Positions 27,221 through 36,945 of a DNA stretch of 64,000 nucleotides are shown one piece after another. A program made the position numbers and the translations under genes. The number at the start of each line of letters is the position of its first letter. Positions within the stretch are counted from its first letter, which is position 1. The stretch is from Asanoa hainanensis (GTDB lineage Bacteria; Actinomycetota; Actinomycetes; Mycobacteriales; Micromonosporaceae), in contig NZ_FZPH01000001.1 in NCBI RefSeq assembly GCF_900188485.1, positions 124,001-188,000 of the forward strand, read 5' to 3'. The notes below the pieces were generated by a model, which worked only from the letters and a program-made list of their open reading frames with translations, did not search any database and was not told the origin of the DNA.

Positions 27221-28275
27221 CGCACCGCCCCGGAGGTCTTGCTGGCGATCAGGCTGCTCGTGTCGACCACCTCGAAGTCGCTGCCCGTCAACGACTTCAG
27301 GGCGCGCAGGGCGTCGTTGTCCCAGTGTGAGTCCGGCGCCCCGGAGATGTACCAGGCCGACCCGTGGTCCGCGACGATCACGCCGTACTTCTTCATCGCC
27401 TCCGCCACGACCCGCGCCTGTTTCGGCATCGAGCCCGTGCTCACCGACGACTTGAGCCGCAGGCGCTGGCCGAGCTGGGGGAGGTTCGCGTCGGTGGCCG
27501 ACGAGGCGGAGTGCGTGGCCGGCCAGGTGAAGCCGGTGCGGGTCTTCGGCACCGTGATCCGGATCGCGTGATCGATCCGCCCGGTCGCGACCTCCTCGTA
27601 GCGGACCAGCCCGGCGAAGATCGACAGGCCGGAGGCGTCCGCCGAGGTCCAGCCGGCCGGCCGCAGCTTGTTGGACCGCAGGTCGAACACCGCGCCGGAG
27701 CCGGCCTTCCAGCCACTGCCCTGCGGGTACGCGGAGAACAGCTCGTAGACCTTGCACGCCGCCTTGTCGAACGCGATCACGTGGCGGTCGCCCGACGATT
27801 GCGGCCCGCCCTCGATCTTCGCGTTGGCCGGGATCGGATACGGCCCGCGGTCGCTCTCGTCGGCGTACTCGAACTCGACCGGGATCTTCTTCTGTCCGGC
27901 CGGCACGCTGGTGACCGGAATCCCGATCGGCGCGCCCTCGTAGTTGCCCGAGCCGAAGTCGGGATGCATCCCCGCCGACGCGCCGATGCTCGCCACCATG
28001 GCCGCCGAGCGGGCGTGCACGGGCAGCTTGGACACGTCGGCCCGCCAGACGTTGTCGGCCGGCAGCGCCCCGCTGCAGCTCTTGGTCGCGGCCTTTGTCG
28101 GCGTCGCGGTGGGGGTGGGTCCATGGCCGAGCGCGTCGGTGCCGCCGGCGGGGGAGGCGCTCGCGGCGGACGAGCCGGGCGCCGGTTCGAAGGACGGAGC
28201 CGGGTCACCACCACAGCCGGCCAGCAGAGCCACGAGACCGACGATCGCCACGGCGGGGAGGAGGGGAGCGCGCAC
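27217..28275 (-). CDS. secreted lipoprotein of unknown function
   Basis: A 352-residue protein with a lipoprotein signal peptide (hydrophobic stretch, then lipobox LLAGC with Cys21), a Pro/Thr/Ser-rich linker to about residue 65 and a globular domain. That domain contains PADNVWRADVSKLPV, MHPDFGSGNYEGAPIGIPV, IPANAKIEGG and GVIVADHGSAWYISGAPDSHWDNDAL. I have seen similar extracellular domains in many actinobacteria, but none has an assigned activity that I know of. The acidic and aromatic conserved residues suggest carbohydrate or polymer binding, which is weak inference. Confidence 0.8.
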   Translation of the reverse strand: MRAPLLPAVAIVGLVALLAGCGGDPAPSFEPAPGSSAASASPAGGTDALGHGPTPTATPTKAATKSCSGALPADNVWRADVSKLPVHARSAAMVASIGASAGMHPDFGSGNYEGAPIGIPVTSVPAGQKKIPVEFEYADESDRGPYPIPANAKIEGGPQSSGDRHVIAFDKAACKVYELFSAYPQGSGWKAGSGAVFDLRSNKLRPAGWTSADASGLSIFAGLVRYEEVATGRIDHAIRITVPKTRTGFTWPATHSASSATDANLPQLGQRLRLKSSVSTGSMPKQARVVAEAMKKYGVIVADHGSAWYISGAPDSHWDNDALRALKSLTGSDFEVVDTSSLIASKTSGAVR

Positions 28276-28299
28276 CCGCGCATCCTGCCAGGGCGGAGA

Positions 28300-29013
28300 T
28301 CAGTTGGCGAGAGCGTCCTGCACGCCGGTCTCGCGCGGCCCGAGGAACACCGGGTCGCGGCCCGTCGCCACGTCCCACGCTGCCTTCACGCCGGCGAGCT
28401 GCTCGCGGAACGCGCCCCGGTCCCAGGCCCGCTCGAACCGCTTCACCGTCTCGTCGCCGACCCCGACCGCGTCGATCCCGGCGTCGCGGCACAGCGCCAC
28501 GGCCCGGTCGACGTGGAAGCCCTGGGTCACCACGATCATGCGGTCGACACCGAAGATCTTCTTCGCGCGTACGCACGAGTCGTAGGTGTCGAACCCGGCA
28601 TGGTCCTGCACGACCTTGCGCTCCGGCACGCCGCGCTCGACCAGCCACCGGCTCATCGCGCCCGGCTCGTCGTAGCGGAACTCCCGATGGTCGCCCGAGA
28701 CCAGCACCGCCTGCACGGTGCCCGCGTCGTAGAGCTGCCGGGCCAGGTCCAGCCGGGCGGCCAGGAACGGCGAGGGTGTCCCGTCGGGATAGACCTGCGC
28801 GCCGAGCACCATCACGACCGGGGCCGCCGGCACCGAGGCGAGCGGAAAGACGTGGCCGCGCGCACCCGACCGCAGCCACATGCCGGCGCCGACCACTGCG
28901 GCGGGCACGGCGATCACCGTGACGACGAAAGTGATCAGCAGCGCGCGCAGCCAGCGGCGCCGTTTCCGGGGCGGCGGCGACTCCGATGTGGGCATCGCCT
29001 CATTGTGGATCAT
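28300..29013 (-). CDS. SanA/YdcF-like membrane protein (DUF218)
   Basis: A 237-residue protein with an N-terminal transmembrane helix (about residues 20-45) and a DUF218 domain (motifs VVMVLGAQVYPDGTPSPFLAARLD, VSGDHREFRYDEPGAM, QDHAGFDTYDSCVRA and VVTQGFHVDRAV). SanA of enterobacteria affects envelope permeability to vancomycin. The molecular activity is unknown. ATG at 29013 has GGGGGTGG upstream; a shorter ATG start at 28995 is possible. Confidence 0.87.
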   Translation of the reverse strand: MIHNEAMPTSESPPPRKRRRWLRALLITFVVTVIAVPAAVVGAGMWLRSGARGHVFPLASVPAAPVVMVLGAQVYPDGTPSPFLAARLDLARQLYDAGTVQAVLVSGDHREFRYDEPGAMSRWLVERGVPERKVVQDHAGFDTYDSCVRAKKIFGVDRMIVVTQGFHVDRAVALCRDAGIDAVGVGDETVKRFERAWDRGAFREQLAGVKAAWDVATGRDPVFLGPRETGVQDALAN

Positions 29014-29035
29014 CGCCGCCACCCCCGGCGCCGGC

Positions 29036-30034
29036 TCAGGCCGGGTTGGTCAGCGCACCGTCGATGGCGTCGAGCTCCGCGGCCGAGAGGGCCAGGTTGG
29101 CCAGCGCCCCGATGTTGTCCTCGAGCTGCCCGACGCTGCTGGCGCCGATGATCAGGCTGGTCATCCGCTCGTCCCGCAGCGCCCAGGCCAGGGCGAGCTG
29201 GGCGAGGGTCTGGCCGCGCTCCTTGGCGATCAGGTTCAGCTCGCGCACGACGCGCATGGTCTGCTCGTCGAGCGCGCTCTCCTTGAGGAAGCCGCCGGTG
29301 GCCACCCGCGAGTCGGCGGGCACGCCGTCGAGGTAGCGGTCGGTCAGCAGGCCCTGCTGCAGCGGGCTGTAGGCGATGCAGCCGGCGCCGGCCCCGGCGA
29401 GCGTGTCGAGCAGGCTGTCCCGCTCGATCCACCGGTTCATCATCGAGTACGACGGCTGGTGTAGCAGCAACGGCGTACCCAGGTCATGCAGGATCTTGGC
29501 CGCCTCGGCGGTCTGTGCCGAGGAGTAGTTCGAGATCGCGACGTAGAGGGCGCGCCCCGACCGGACGGCGTAGTCGAGCGCCTGCATCGACTCTTCGAGG
29601 GGCGTGTCCGGGTCGGGCCGGTGGTGGTAGAACACGTCGACGTAGTCGAGGCCCATCCGCTTGAGCGACTGGTCCAGCGACGAGATCAGGTACTTGCGGG
29701 AGCCCCATTCGCCGTACGGCCCCGGCCACATCAGGTAGCCGGCCTTGGTCGAGACGATCATCTCGTCGCGGTACGGCTTGAGGTCGCGGGCCATGATCCG
29801 GCCGAAGTTCTCCTCGGCCGAGCCGGGTGGCGGGCCGTAGTTGTTGGCCAGGTCGAAGTGGGTCACACCGAGGTCGAACGCGCGGCGGCAGATGGCGGCC
29901 ATGCGCTCGATGGGGCGCTCGTGGCCGAAGTTGTGCCAGAGGCCCAGCGAGACGGCGGGGAGCCGGACCCCGCTGCGGCCGGCCCGGCGGTAGGTCATCG
30001 CGTCGTAACGGTCACCGGAGGGGAGGTAGGTCAC
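29036..30034 (-). CDS. aldo-keto reductase (YghZ/AKR14-like)
   Basis: A 332-residue aldo/keto reductase. Catalytic tetrad candidates are the Asp in FDLANNYG and its Tyr, the Lys in VSTKAGY and the His in FYHHRPD. The stretch LGLWHNFG and the GPPPGSAEENFGRI region are typical of the L-glyceraldehyde-3-phosphate reductase group. The GTG at 30034 (VTYLPSGDRYDAMTYRR) fits the longer family N-terminus. It ends 22 bases from the SanA-like gene and is divergent from the riboswitch and gcvP. Confidence 0.9.
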   Translation of the reverse strand: MTYLPSGDRYDAMTYRRAGRSGVRLPAVSLGLWHNFGHERPIERMAAICRRAFDLGVTHFDLANNYGPPPGSAEENFGRIMARDLKPYRDEMIVSTKAGYLMWPGPYGEWGSRKYLISSLDQSLKRMGLDYVDVFYHHRPDPDTPLEESMQALDYAVRSGRALYVAISNYSSAQTAEAAKILHDLGTPLLLHQPSYSMMNRWIERDSLLDTLAGAGAGCIAYSPLQQGLLTDRYLDGVPADSRVATGGFLKESALDEQTMRVVRELNLIAKERGQTLAQLALAWALRDERMTSLIIGASSVGQLEDNIGALANLALSAAELDAIDGALTNPA

Positions 30035-30106
30035 GCGCGTCAGCGTAGGCGAATCCCCCTCTGGATCATCAACACTGCTACCGTTCACTTGAGCCGAACA
30101 CATCCG

Positions 30107-30233
30107 CGTGGGAGAGCTCGCCGGGCCTCGGCCCGGTGGCGCCGAAGGGGCAAATCCTCCCCGGAACCTCTCAGGCAAAAGGACCGCGCGGACATGGCGA
30201 CTCTGGAGGACCCGTTTCGGGTACGACAGAGGG
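30107..30233 (+). ncRNA. glycine riboswitch upstream of gcvP
   Basis: The conserved glycine aptamer core is present: GTGGGAGAG (30109-30116), GGCGCCGAAGGGGCAA (30138-30153) and CCTCTCAGGCAAAAGGAC (30167-30184), closing at CTCTGGAG (30201-30208). Only one aptamer is seen. Downstream a short helix (CTCTG at 30201 with CAGAG at 30227, enclosing CCCG and CGGG) resembles the vestigial second aptamer of singlet riboswitches. It should switch on gcvP when glycine is abundant. Confidence 0.92.
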
Positions 30234-30282
30234 GGAGGTTGCTCGTCGACCTCGTCCTTCGCCCCTCCAGGAGTTCCCGCCG

Positions 30283-33147
30283 ATGACCGCTTCCTCCTTC
30301 GCCGACCGCCACATCGGGCCGGACCGCGACAGCGAGCGCCGGATGCTCGACCAGGTCGGCTACGGCACCGTCGACGAGCTGATGGACGCCGCGATCCCCG
30401 AGGTGATCCGCTGGCACGGCGGGCTCGACCTACCGCCGGCCGCGTCCGAGGCCGAGGTGATCGCCGAGTTGCGCGCCCTCGCCGACCGCAACACCGTCAA
30501 CGTCTCGATGATCGGTCTCGGCTACTACGGCACGCACACGCCGGCCGTGATCCGTCGCAACGTGCTGGAGAGCCCGTCCTGGTACACGGCCTACACGCCG
30601 TACCAGCCGGAGATCAGCCAGGGCCGCCTCGAGGCGCTGCTCAACTTCCAGACGATGGTCTCCGACCTGACCGGGCTGACCACGGCCAACTCGTCGATGC
30701 TCGACGAGGGCACCGCGGCCGCCGAGGCGATGACGCTGGCCCGCCGGTCGTCCAAGAACGCCTCACCCGTGTACGTCGTCGACGCCGACACGCTGCCGCA
30801 GACCCTCGCCGTGATCGAGGGCCGGGCCGAGCCGCTCGGCATCATCGTCCGGGTCGTCGACCTGTCCGCCGGCGCGTCCGCGCTGCCGGCCGACTTCTTC
30901 GGGCTCCATTTGCAATATCCGGGTGCCTCCGGCGCCGTCCGCGACCAGGCCGACCTGGTCGCCGCCGCCCACGAGGTCGGCGCGCTGGTCACCGTCGCGG
31001 CCGACCTGCTGGCGCTGACCCTGCTGCGCTCGCCCGGCGAGATCGGCGCCGACATCGCCGCCGGCACCACGCAGCGGTTCGGCGTGCCGATGGGCTTCGG
31101 TGGCCCGCACGCCGGCTACCTCGCCGTGCGCAAGGGGCTCGAGCGGACGCTGCCGGGCCGGCTCGTCGGCGTGTCGAAGGACGCCGACGGCGCACCGGCC
31201 TACCGGCTCGCGCTGCAGACCCGCGAGCAGCACATCCGGCGCGAGAAGGCGACCAGCAACATCTGCACCGCGCAGGTGCTGCTCGCCGTGATCGCCAGCA
31301 TGTACGCCGTCTACCACGGCCCCGACGGGCTGCGGGAGATCGCGCGGCGCACCCACGCCCGGGCCGCCAAGCTCGCCGCCGGGCTGCGGGCCGGTGGGCT
31401 GGCCATCGACTCCGACGCGTTCTTCGACACCGTGACCGTGTCGGTGCCGGGGCGGGCCGCCGCTGTCGTCGCGGCCGCCGCCGCGCACGGGGTCAACCTG
31501 CGCCAGGTCGACGCCGACCGGGTCGGCATCGCGTGCGACGAGACCACCACCGACGCCCACCTGGCCCTGGTCTGGCAGGCGTTCGGCGTACCCGCGTACA
31601 CGGGTGATGTCGATGTGGCCCTGCCGTCCGGGCTCGCGCGCACCTCGGAGTTCATGACCCACCCGGTGTTCCACGCGCACCGGTCGGAGACGGCGATGCT
31701 GCGCTACCTGCGCCGGCTCTCCGACCTCGACTACGCGCTGGACCGGGGCATGATCCCGTTGGGCTCCTGCACGATGAAGCTCAACGCGACCACCGAGATG
31801 GAGTCGATCACCTGGCCGGAGTTCGCCAACATCCACCCGCACGCGCCGGCTTCGCAGACTTCTGGTTATCGCGAGCTGATCACCTCGCTGGAGAGCTGGC
31901 TGGCCGAGGTGACCGGGTACGACGCCGTCTCCGTGCAGCCCAACGCCGGGTCGCAGGGTGAGCTGGCCGGTCTGTTGGCGATCCGTGGTTACCACCGCTC
32001 GCGCGGCGGCCACGACCGCGACGTCTGCCTGATCCCGTCGTCGGCACACGGCACCAACGCCGCGTCCGCGGTGATGGCCGGCATGCGGGTCGTCGTGGTG
32101 GCCTGCGACGAGGACGGCAACGTCGACCTGGTCGACCTCGACGCGAAGATCGCCGCGCACGCCTCCCGGCTGGCCGCGATCATGGTGACGTACCCGTCGA
32201 CGCACGGCGTCTACGAGACCGGGATCGCGTCCCTGTGCGCGAAGGTGCACGACGCGGGCGGCCAGGTCTACGTCGACGGCGCCAACCTCAACGCGCTGGT
32301 CGGCTTCGCCAAGCCCGGCCGGTTCGGCGCCGACGTGTCGCACCTGAACCTGCACAAGACGTTCTGCATCCCGCACGGCGGCGGCGGTCCGGGTGTGGGC
32401 CCGATCGGCGTACGCGGTCACCTGGCCCCATTCCTGCCCGGCGACCCGCTGGGCGCGACCTCCTCCCGCACCTCGCACTCAGCCCGCGCCGGCGGCACGG
32501 CGGGCGGTGCGGCGGTGTCCGCGGCCCGGCACGGCTCGGCCGGCATCCTGCCGATCCCGTGGGCGTACCTGCGGATGATGGGCGCCGAGGGCCTGACCCG
32601 GGCGACCGGCGCGGCGGTGCTGGCGGCCAACTACGTGGCGGCGCGGCTGCGGGAGCACTACCCGGTGCTCTACAGCGGCAACAAGGGCCTGGTGGCCCAC
32701 GAGTGCATCCTCGACCTGCGGCCGCTGACCAAGGCCACGGGCGTCACGGTGGACGACGTCGCCAAGCGGCTGATCGACTACGGCTTCCACGCGCCGACGA
32801 TGTCGTTCCCCGTCGCCGGGACGCTGATGGTGGAGCCGACCGAGAGCGAGGACCTGGCGGAGCTCGACCGGTTCTGCGACGCGATGATCGCGATTCGGCA
32901 GGAGATCGAGAGCGTGGCGTCGGGTACGTGGCCCCGCGACGACAACCCGCTCGTCAACGCGCCGCACACAGCGTCGATGGTGTCGGGGGACGAGTGGTCG
33001 CACGCGTACCCGCGCTCGGTGGCGGCGTACCCGTTCGGTGTGTCGCGGGTCGGGAAGTACTGGGCGCCGGTCCGCCGGATCGACGGTGCGTTCGGCGACC
33101 GCAACCTGGTCTGCTCGTGCCCGTCGCCGGAGGCGTTCGAAGACTGA
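30283..33147 (+). CDS. gcvP: glycine dehydrogenase (decarboxylating), GcvP
   Basis: A 954-residue P protein of the glycine cleavage system, a natural fusion of the two P subunits. It decarboxylates glycine and passes the aminomethyl group to lipoyl-GcvH. The PLP lysine is Lys692 in [16 protein letters not shown]. The N-terminal RHIGPD and glycine-rich [12 protein letters not shown] motifs are intact. ATG at 30283 has AGGAG upstream; in-frame extension into the riboswitch is rejected. Control is by the preceding glycine riboswitch. A hairpin follows the stop. Confidence 0.97.
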   Translation: MTASSFADRHIGPDRDSERRMLDQVGYGTVDELMDAAIPEVIRWHGGLDLPPAASEAEVIAELRALADRNTVNVSMIGLGYYGTHTPAVIRRNVLESPSWYTAYTPYQPEISQGRLEALLNFQTMVSDLTGLTTANSSMLDEGTAAAEAMTLARRSSKNASPVYVVDADTLPQTLAVIEGRAEPLGIIVRVVDLSAGASALPADFFGLHLQYPGASGAVRDQADLVAAAHEVGALVTVAADLLALTLLRSPGEIGADIAAGTTQRFGVPMGFGGPHAGYLAVRKGLERTLPGRLVGVSKDADGAPAYRLALQTREQHIRREKATSNICTAQVLLAVIASMYAVYHGPDGLREIARRTHARAAKLAAGLRAGGLAIDSDAFFDTVTVSVPGRAAAVVAAAAAHGVNLRQVDADRVGIACDETTTDAHLALVWQAFGVPAYTGDVDVALPSGLARTSEFMTHPVFHAHRSETAMLRYLRRLSDLDYALDRGMIPLGSCTMKLNATTEMESITWPEFANIHPHAPASQTSGYRELITSLESWLAEVTGYDAVSVQPNAGSQGELAGLLAIRGYHRSRGGHDRDVCLIPSSAHGTNAASAVMAGMRVVVVACDEDGNVDLVDLDAKIAAHASRLAAIMVTYPSTHGVYETGIASLCAKVHDAGGQVYVDGANLNALVGFAKPGRFGADVSHLNLHKTFCIPHGGGGPGVGPIGVRGHLAPFLPGDPLGATSSRTSHSARAGGTAGGAAVSAARHGSAGILPIPWAYLRMMGAEGLTRATGAAVLAANYVAARLREHYPVLYSGNKGLVAHECILDLRPLTKATGVTVDDVAKRLIDYGFHAPTMSFPVAGTLMVEPTESEDLAELDRFCDAMIAIRQEIESVASGTWPRDDNPLVNAPHTASMVSGDEWSHAYPRSVAAYPFGVSRVGKYWAPVRRIDGAFGDRNLVCSCPSPEAFED

Positions 33148-33157
33148 CTGGCGGCGC

Positions 33158-33197
33158 GCTGTGCCCGGCCCTGGCGTTTTCGGGGCCGGCACAGCGT
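33158..33197 (+). terminator. terminator after gcvP
   Basis: CGCTGTGCC plus GGCCC pairs with GGGCCGGCACAGCG across a short loop that contains TTTT, with one bulged base in the stem. It starts about 10 bases after the gcvP stop. Confidence 0.65.
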
Positions 33198-33250
33198 GGG
33201 TGCGGGTGAGCGACGGTGCTCGTGGTTCTCTTAGGCCGGAGGCCTACGAT

Positions 33251-33454
33251 CTAGGCCGCGAGGACGGCGTGGCGGGCCGGCCCGCGGTGGGGGGCGATGG
33301 TGCTGCCGTCGGGCAGAAGCTCGCCGGTGTCCTCGAAGAGGATGACGCCGTTGCAGAGCAGGCTCCAGCCCTGCTCGGGAAAGGCAGCCACGGCCCTGGC
33401 GGCGTCGCGGTCCATCGCTTCAGCGGTGGGGCAATGCGGTTGGTGCTGGCACAT
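33251..33454 (-). CDS. DUF5999 small protein
   Basis: A 67-residue protein that matches what I recall as DUF5999: MCQHQPHCPTAE at the start with a cysteine pair, then FPEQGWSLLCNGVILFEDTGELLPDG. The ATG at 33454 has GGAG eight bases upstream; an upstream in-frame ATG at 33487 lacks a site. These short proteins are abundant in streptomycetes and relatives and have no known function. It is convergent with gcvP. Confidence 0.8.
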   Translation of the reverse strand: MCQHQPHCPTAEAMDRDAARAVAAFPEQGWSLLCNGVILFEDTGELLPDGSTIAPHRGPARHAVLAA

Positions 33455-33576
33455 CGGGTTCTCCGGACGATGGGGGTGCTGTGTCATGGTTCACATGACA
33501 GTGACGGAGGCTACTCCCTCAACGGGGGCACCTACGAGCAAGTTCCGGTCCAAACACGAAAGAATCCACCCTTCGT

Positions 33577-34875
33577 ATGAGTAACCATGGGCCGGTCGGA
33601 GTGGGAACGCTTCCAGCCCTCTCCGCTGGATTGGCTGGTCGCGGGCATTCGTGCACGCTCCGTATAAGAGAGCGCTCCAGATGGGAGTGGCGCTCTACGG
33701 ACGGTGGCGATCCGGCTCAGCATCTCGAAGATTTCCTTGTCGCTGACGGACTGGACGTGCGGTCCCTCTCAACCCCGAGCCTGTCACGCTCCGTAGCGAA
33801 AAGCGACCCCGGAACCCTCTGCGGCGCCGCGGTGTTGATCTCCGCAGCGGGCGGAGCCGCCATGCTCCGGGGCGCCCCTGTGGCCCGCGCCACCCCCGCA
33901 CCGGCGGTCCCGGACGTCGTAGCCGTGGTATATGAGCACGCGGTCGCGGATGGGACCGGTGCGAACACGGACAGACATCGTGTCCCCACACCTGGTCACC
34001 TGCCCTCTTCGGCGCCGATAACTCGGAAATCTTTTGGCTCGCGTCCGCCAGGTGAGACGGCTTGGCACCTGGGGGAGTGGACCCCGAGCTGGACGGCCGC
34101 TGAGCACGCGGCGGCGGTGTCCGCGGTCCGTTCGGCGATCGGCCGGGGAGACGTCTACCAGGTCAACGTCGTGGGCCACGCCTCGGCGCCCTACGTGGGC
34201 GACCCGCTGCCGTCGCTGGCGCGGCTGAGCGGCCTGCCGGGGGCCCGCTACGGCGGTCTGCTCACGGGCGCGGGCTGGGCGGTGGGCTGCGCGTCGCCGG
34301 AGACCCTAGTCGCCGTGTCAGGCGGCCGGGTGGTGATCCGACCGATCAAGGGCACCCGCCCGGCGACGGCGCTGGGACGGCACGAGCTGCTCTCGTCGGC
34401 GAAGGAACGGGCCGAGCACATCATGATCGTGGACCTGGAGCGCAACGACCTGGCGCGAGTGGCCCGCACGGGCTCGGTCCGGGTCGAGGAGCTCTTCGCC
34501 CTGCGGCGCTGGGTCGACCTGTGGCAGGCGGAGTCGGTGGTCTCGGCCACGCTGGCGGACGGAATCGGCCTGGCGGACCTACTGCGAGCCACATGCCCGG
34601 GCGGCTCGGTCACGGGCGCCCCGAAGCTGGCGGCGCTGGGGGAGATCGCGGCCCTGGAGCCGGTCGGCCGCGGCCCGAGCATGGGAGCCCTAGGCTGGAT
34701 CGACGCCTCGGGCGACCTGGACCTGGGCCTGACGATCCGCACCGCGGCGGCGGACGCGGACCGCTTGCACCTGTGGGCCGGCGGAGGCATCACCTGGGAC
34801 AGCGACCCAGTGGCGGAGGTAGAGGAAGCAGCCGCCAAGGCGGCCCCGATCCGCCGCTTACTCGCATCTTCCTAG
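33577..34875 (+). CDS. pabB: aminodeoxychorismate synthase component I
   Basis: A chorismate-binding enzyme, 432 residues from the first ATG. The C-terminal two thirds carry the ADC-synthase motifs PIKGTRP (with the active-site lysine typical of PabB), IMIVDLERNDLARV and CPGGSVTGAPK. It would aminate chorismate for folate p-aminobenzoate; no pabA or pabC is adjacent. The start is unclear. Family homology begins near EWRSTDGGDPAQHL (about 33690), where no in-frame ATG or GTG exists; the candidates are ATG 33577, GTG 33601 and TTG 33631. The first 60 residues look unconserved and lie in lower-GC DNA. Confidence 0.85.
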   Translation: MSNHGPVGVGTLPALSAGLAGRGHSCTLRIRERSRWEWRSTDGGDPAQHLEDFLVADGLDVRSLSTPSLSRSVAKSDPGTLCGAAVLISAAGGAAMLRGAPVARATPAPAVPDVVAVVYEHAVADGTGANTDRHRVPTPGHLPSSAPITRKSFGSRPPGETAWHLGEWTPSWTAAEHAAAVSAVRSAIGRGDVYQVNVVGHASAPYVGDPLPSLARLSGLPGARYGGLLTGAGWAVGCASPETLVAVSGGRVVIRPIKGTRPATALGRHELLSSAKERAEHIMIVDLERNDLARVARTGSVRVEELFALRRWVDLWQAESVVSATLADGIGLADLLRATCPGGSVTGAPKLAALGEIAALEPVGRGPSMGALGWIDASGDLDLGLTIRTAAADADRLHLWAGGGITWDSDPVAEVEEAAAKAAPIRRLLASS

Positions 34876-35214
34876 GACGCTGTAGAGGCGGGGACCTGGG
34901 TCCAGCCCGTTGGGGGTACGCCACGTGGGCCTTTTGCGGCCAATGCTGGAATCGCTCGGGAGCAATTGTGAACGAGCTGGCTTGCCGGCACAGCCGTCCG
35001 CGAGTCGAGCTGAATCGATCAACCATTCCCTGTACGGTCGCCGGCACGCGTTGAGTGCTGGCCGCACTTGTCTGGTGGACCGCCGAACGCAGACGTCGAC
35101 GTCAAGTCGAACCAGAGTAGTCGCGCCGTTGCCTGGAAGTTGCCCGCACCAACGTAGGGCGGCGCTTATTGGTACATAAGCGGTTAGCTTCGAACGCTTG
35201 CTGTCAGTTGGGAC
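34876..35214. other. gene-free interval of moderate GC
   Basis: No credible gene. The only structure seen is a 7-bp inverted repeat CGCTTAT/ATAAGCG at 35163-35182, about 40 bases before the next gene, which may be a promoter operator. A TTCCTAGGAC element lies at the left edge (34869-34878), overlapping the pabB stop. Confidence 0.4.
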
Positions 35215-35220
35215 GTGCTT

Positions 35221-36168
35221 ATGCCTCGTCGACTTCGCCAGGTCGCTACCCCGAGACTGGGCCGCGCCCGGCAACCGTCAGCCTCGCGACCTCTCCAGCG
35301 GGAAAGCCAGCGCCGTCCGCTGGGCGGCTCGCCAGTGGATCTGGCGGTCCTCGTAGCTGCCCTACCAGTAGTGCTCGCCGGTATCCGGCTGTACGTCGTC
35401 GCCGACGGTGACCGTTCGACCTTGCGACTGTTCGCGACCACGGCCAACATTCCAGCGATCCTTTTCGGCACCTACCTCAGCCTCACGCCGGTCTTGTTGT
35501 TCGGGGTCGGCTTTGGGCTCTGGGTCTACTGGCTGAAAGCAAGGCGTGACGGCGCGGCTGCGCCGCCCTGGGCTACACCCCTGGTATCTGGCGCGATGAT
35601 TATCCTGGCTGTGTTTATCTCCCCGCCTTTGTTGTTGGCGACATTCGTGTTGATTGTCGGGTTCTTTTATTTCGGAAACTTCTTGATGGTCTTGCTCGAG
35701 CCAATCAGCGGACCATCGGTTAGCGATGAGGTGCGCGACCGGGAGCGGCGAAGGTGGAAGGAGCGAATCGCCGAGGCTGAGCGGCGTGGCTGGAGTAAGA
35801 CCCGACGCGTGGCGTACGCGCTGCGACCGGACATGGCGGCTCCGCTGGAACAGCCTATGGTACGACTTTTCCCTGTGATTTTTTTGGGTATGTTACTCGT
35901 AATTCCAAGTCCCTGGCTGCCGGCTGAAAGAATGCAATTGCGCGGAGCGGCTCCGCAGACCGTTTTTGTTGTTCAAAGAGAGGAAGACTATCTGACGGTT
36001 CTGGTGAAGGAGACCGGCGAGAGCACAACCATTCGACGCGACTCGATCGTGGCGGAACGCCTCTGCGATGACAGCCCTGACAAACCGACGTGGGTGACCG
36101 ATTTCACGATTATCGCTCTCATGAACGAACAGAGGCCCAGAACCCCCCGCTGCCAAGACCTTCACTAG
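35221..36168 (+). CDS. hypothetical membrane protein, atypical base composition
   Basis: A 315-residue protein with hydrophobic helices at about residues 40-62, 70-100, 115-160 and 215-235 and a charged arginine-rich loop (about 175-205). A soluble tail of about 80 residues follows. The family was not recognised. The DNA is clearly less GC-rich than its neighbours, with codons such as ATT and TTT used freely, which suggests horizontal acquisition. ATG at 35221 is preceded by GGGA; a GTG two codons earlier is equally possible. It has no operon partner. Confidence 0.6.
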   Translation: MPRRLRQVATPRLGRARQPSASRPLQRESQRRPLGGSPVDLAVLVAALPVVLAGIRLYVVADGDRSTLRLFATTANIPAILFGTYLSLTPVLLFGVGFGLWVYWLKARRDGAAAPPWATPLVSGAMIILAVFISPPLLLATFVLIVGFFYFGNFLMVLLEPISGPSVSDEVRDRERRRWKERIAEAERRGWSKTRRVAYALRPDMAAPLEQPMVRLFPVIFLGMLLVIPSPWLPAERMQLRGAAPQTVFVVQREEDYLTVLVKETGESTTIRRDSIVAERLCDDSPDKPTWVTDFTIIALMNEQRPRTPRCQDLH

Positions 36169-36589
36169 CGGCGGACGGGCGCTCTGGCCCCCGGGGGTGA
36201 AGCCCTGCGGCAGCGCGAGAATCATTTGGCCAGAAGGCCACGGCGTCATCCTAGGACGGTGTGCGGAGTGGCCTTGCGGCTGATGACTCAGCCTCGGCTC
36301 CGAAGCACCTTGTTCCCCGCCGGCCGTCTCAGCAACAAGCCGCCCCGGCCCGGAGGTCCCCCCGGCGAGTTCGGTCAGGCGAACAGCCAGCCATGGCCGC
36401 TGCGCCTCAGCCCGAACCCGACCCGGTCAGCCCCTTAGGGATGGGTCAAGCTTCCGGCCGGGCGGAAACCGCTCGATCGGCCGCACATGACGGTTCCGGG
36501 TGATGCGAGAACCCGGTTGGGCCGGCTGGGTTCCGCTGCCGGCGACGGGGGTGGAAACTGTCGGCACGTGTTGCGAGAACACCCTGGCG

Positions 36590-36760
36590 TTCTTGACCCT
36601 GCACCCGCAGTGGTGAGGAGGTTGACGCTCGGTCGGCGGATCATCGAGGTCGGCGCGGGCGCTGCGGCCGCCTCGCGCTGGCTGGCCGCGGCCGGCCCGT
36701 CGGTTGTTGCGACCGAGCGTGGCACGGCTCAGGTCGTGCGCGGCCCGCAGTGTGAGCACG
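36590..36760 (+). pseudogene. possible methyltransferase fragment
   Basis: One plus frame reads VVRRLTLGRRIIEVGAGAA followed by ASRWLAAAGPSVVATERG. This looks like motif I and the following strand of a class I SAM-dependent methyltransferase (IIEVGAG and VVATE). The frame loses resemblance on both sides and no start or ribosome site fits, so only a fragment remains. This rests on motif resemblance alone. Confidence 0.3.
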
Positions 36761-36945
36761 ATCCGGGCGGGCTCGTCGATTGCCCGGAGTCCCTTCACCG
36801 GGGTCGGAGCCCGGCGTGCGCCTCGACCCTGGTGACGTCGATCCGGGACATGCCGCTGCCCTTGCCGGTCGGCTGGACGGGCCTGGTCGGTGACGGCCGG
36901 ATCCCGCGAACCTGGCACCGCGCCGCATTCAGACCGCCATCTTCC

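Noticed and set aside
27364-29151. 595-codon plus-strand frame opposite the lipoprotein and SanA-like genes
   Set aside because: Antisense shadow. The minus-strand genes have lipobox, DUF218 motifs and ribosome sites.
33587-33667. 26-codon frame ahead of pabB treated as a gene
   Set aside because: No ribosome binding site; kept only as a note on the pabB start problem.
36427-36918. Minus-strand 163-codon frame in the island
   Set aside because: Composition typical of an antisense shadow; no motif and no ribosome binding site.
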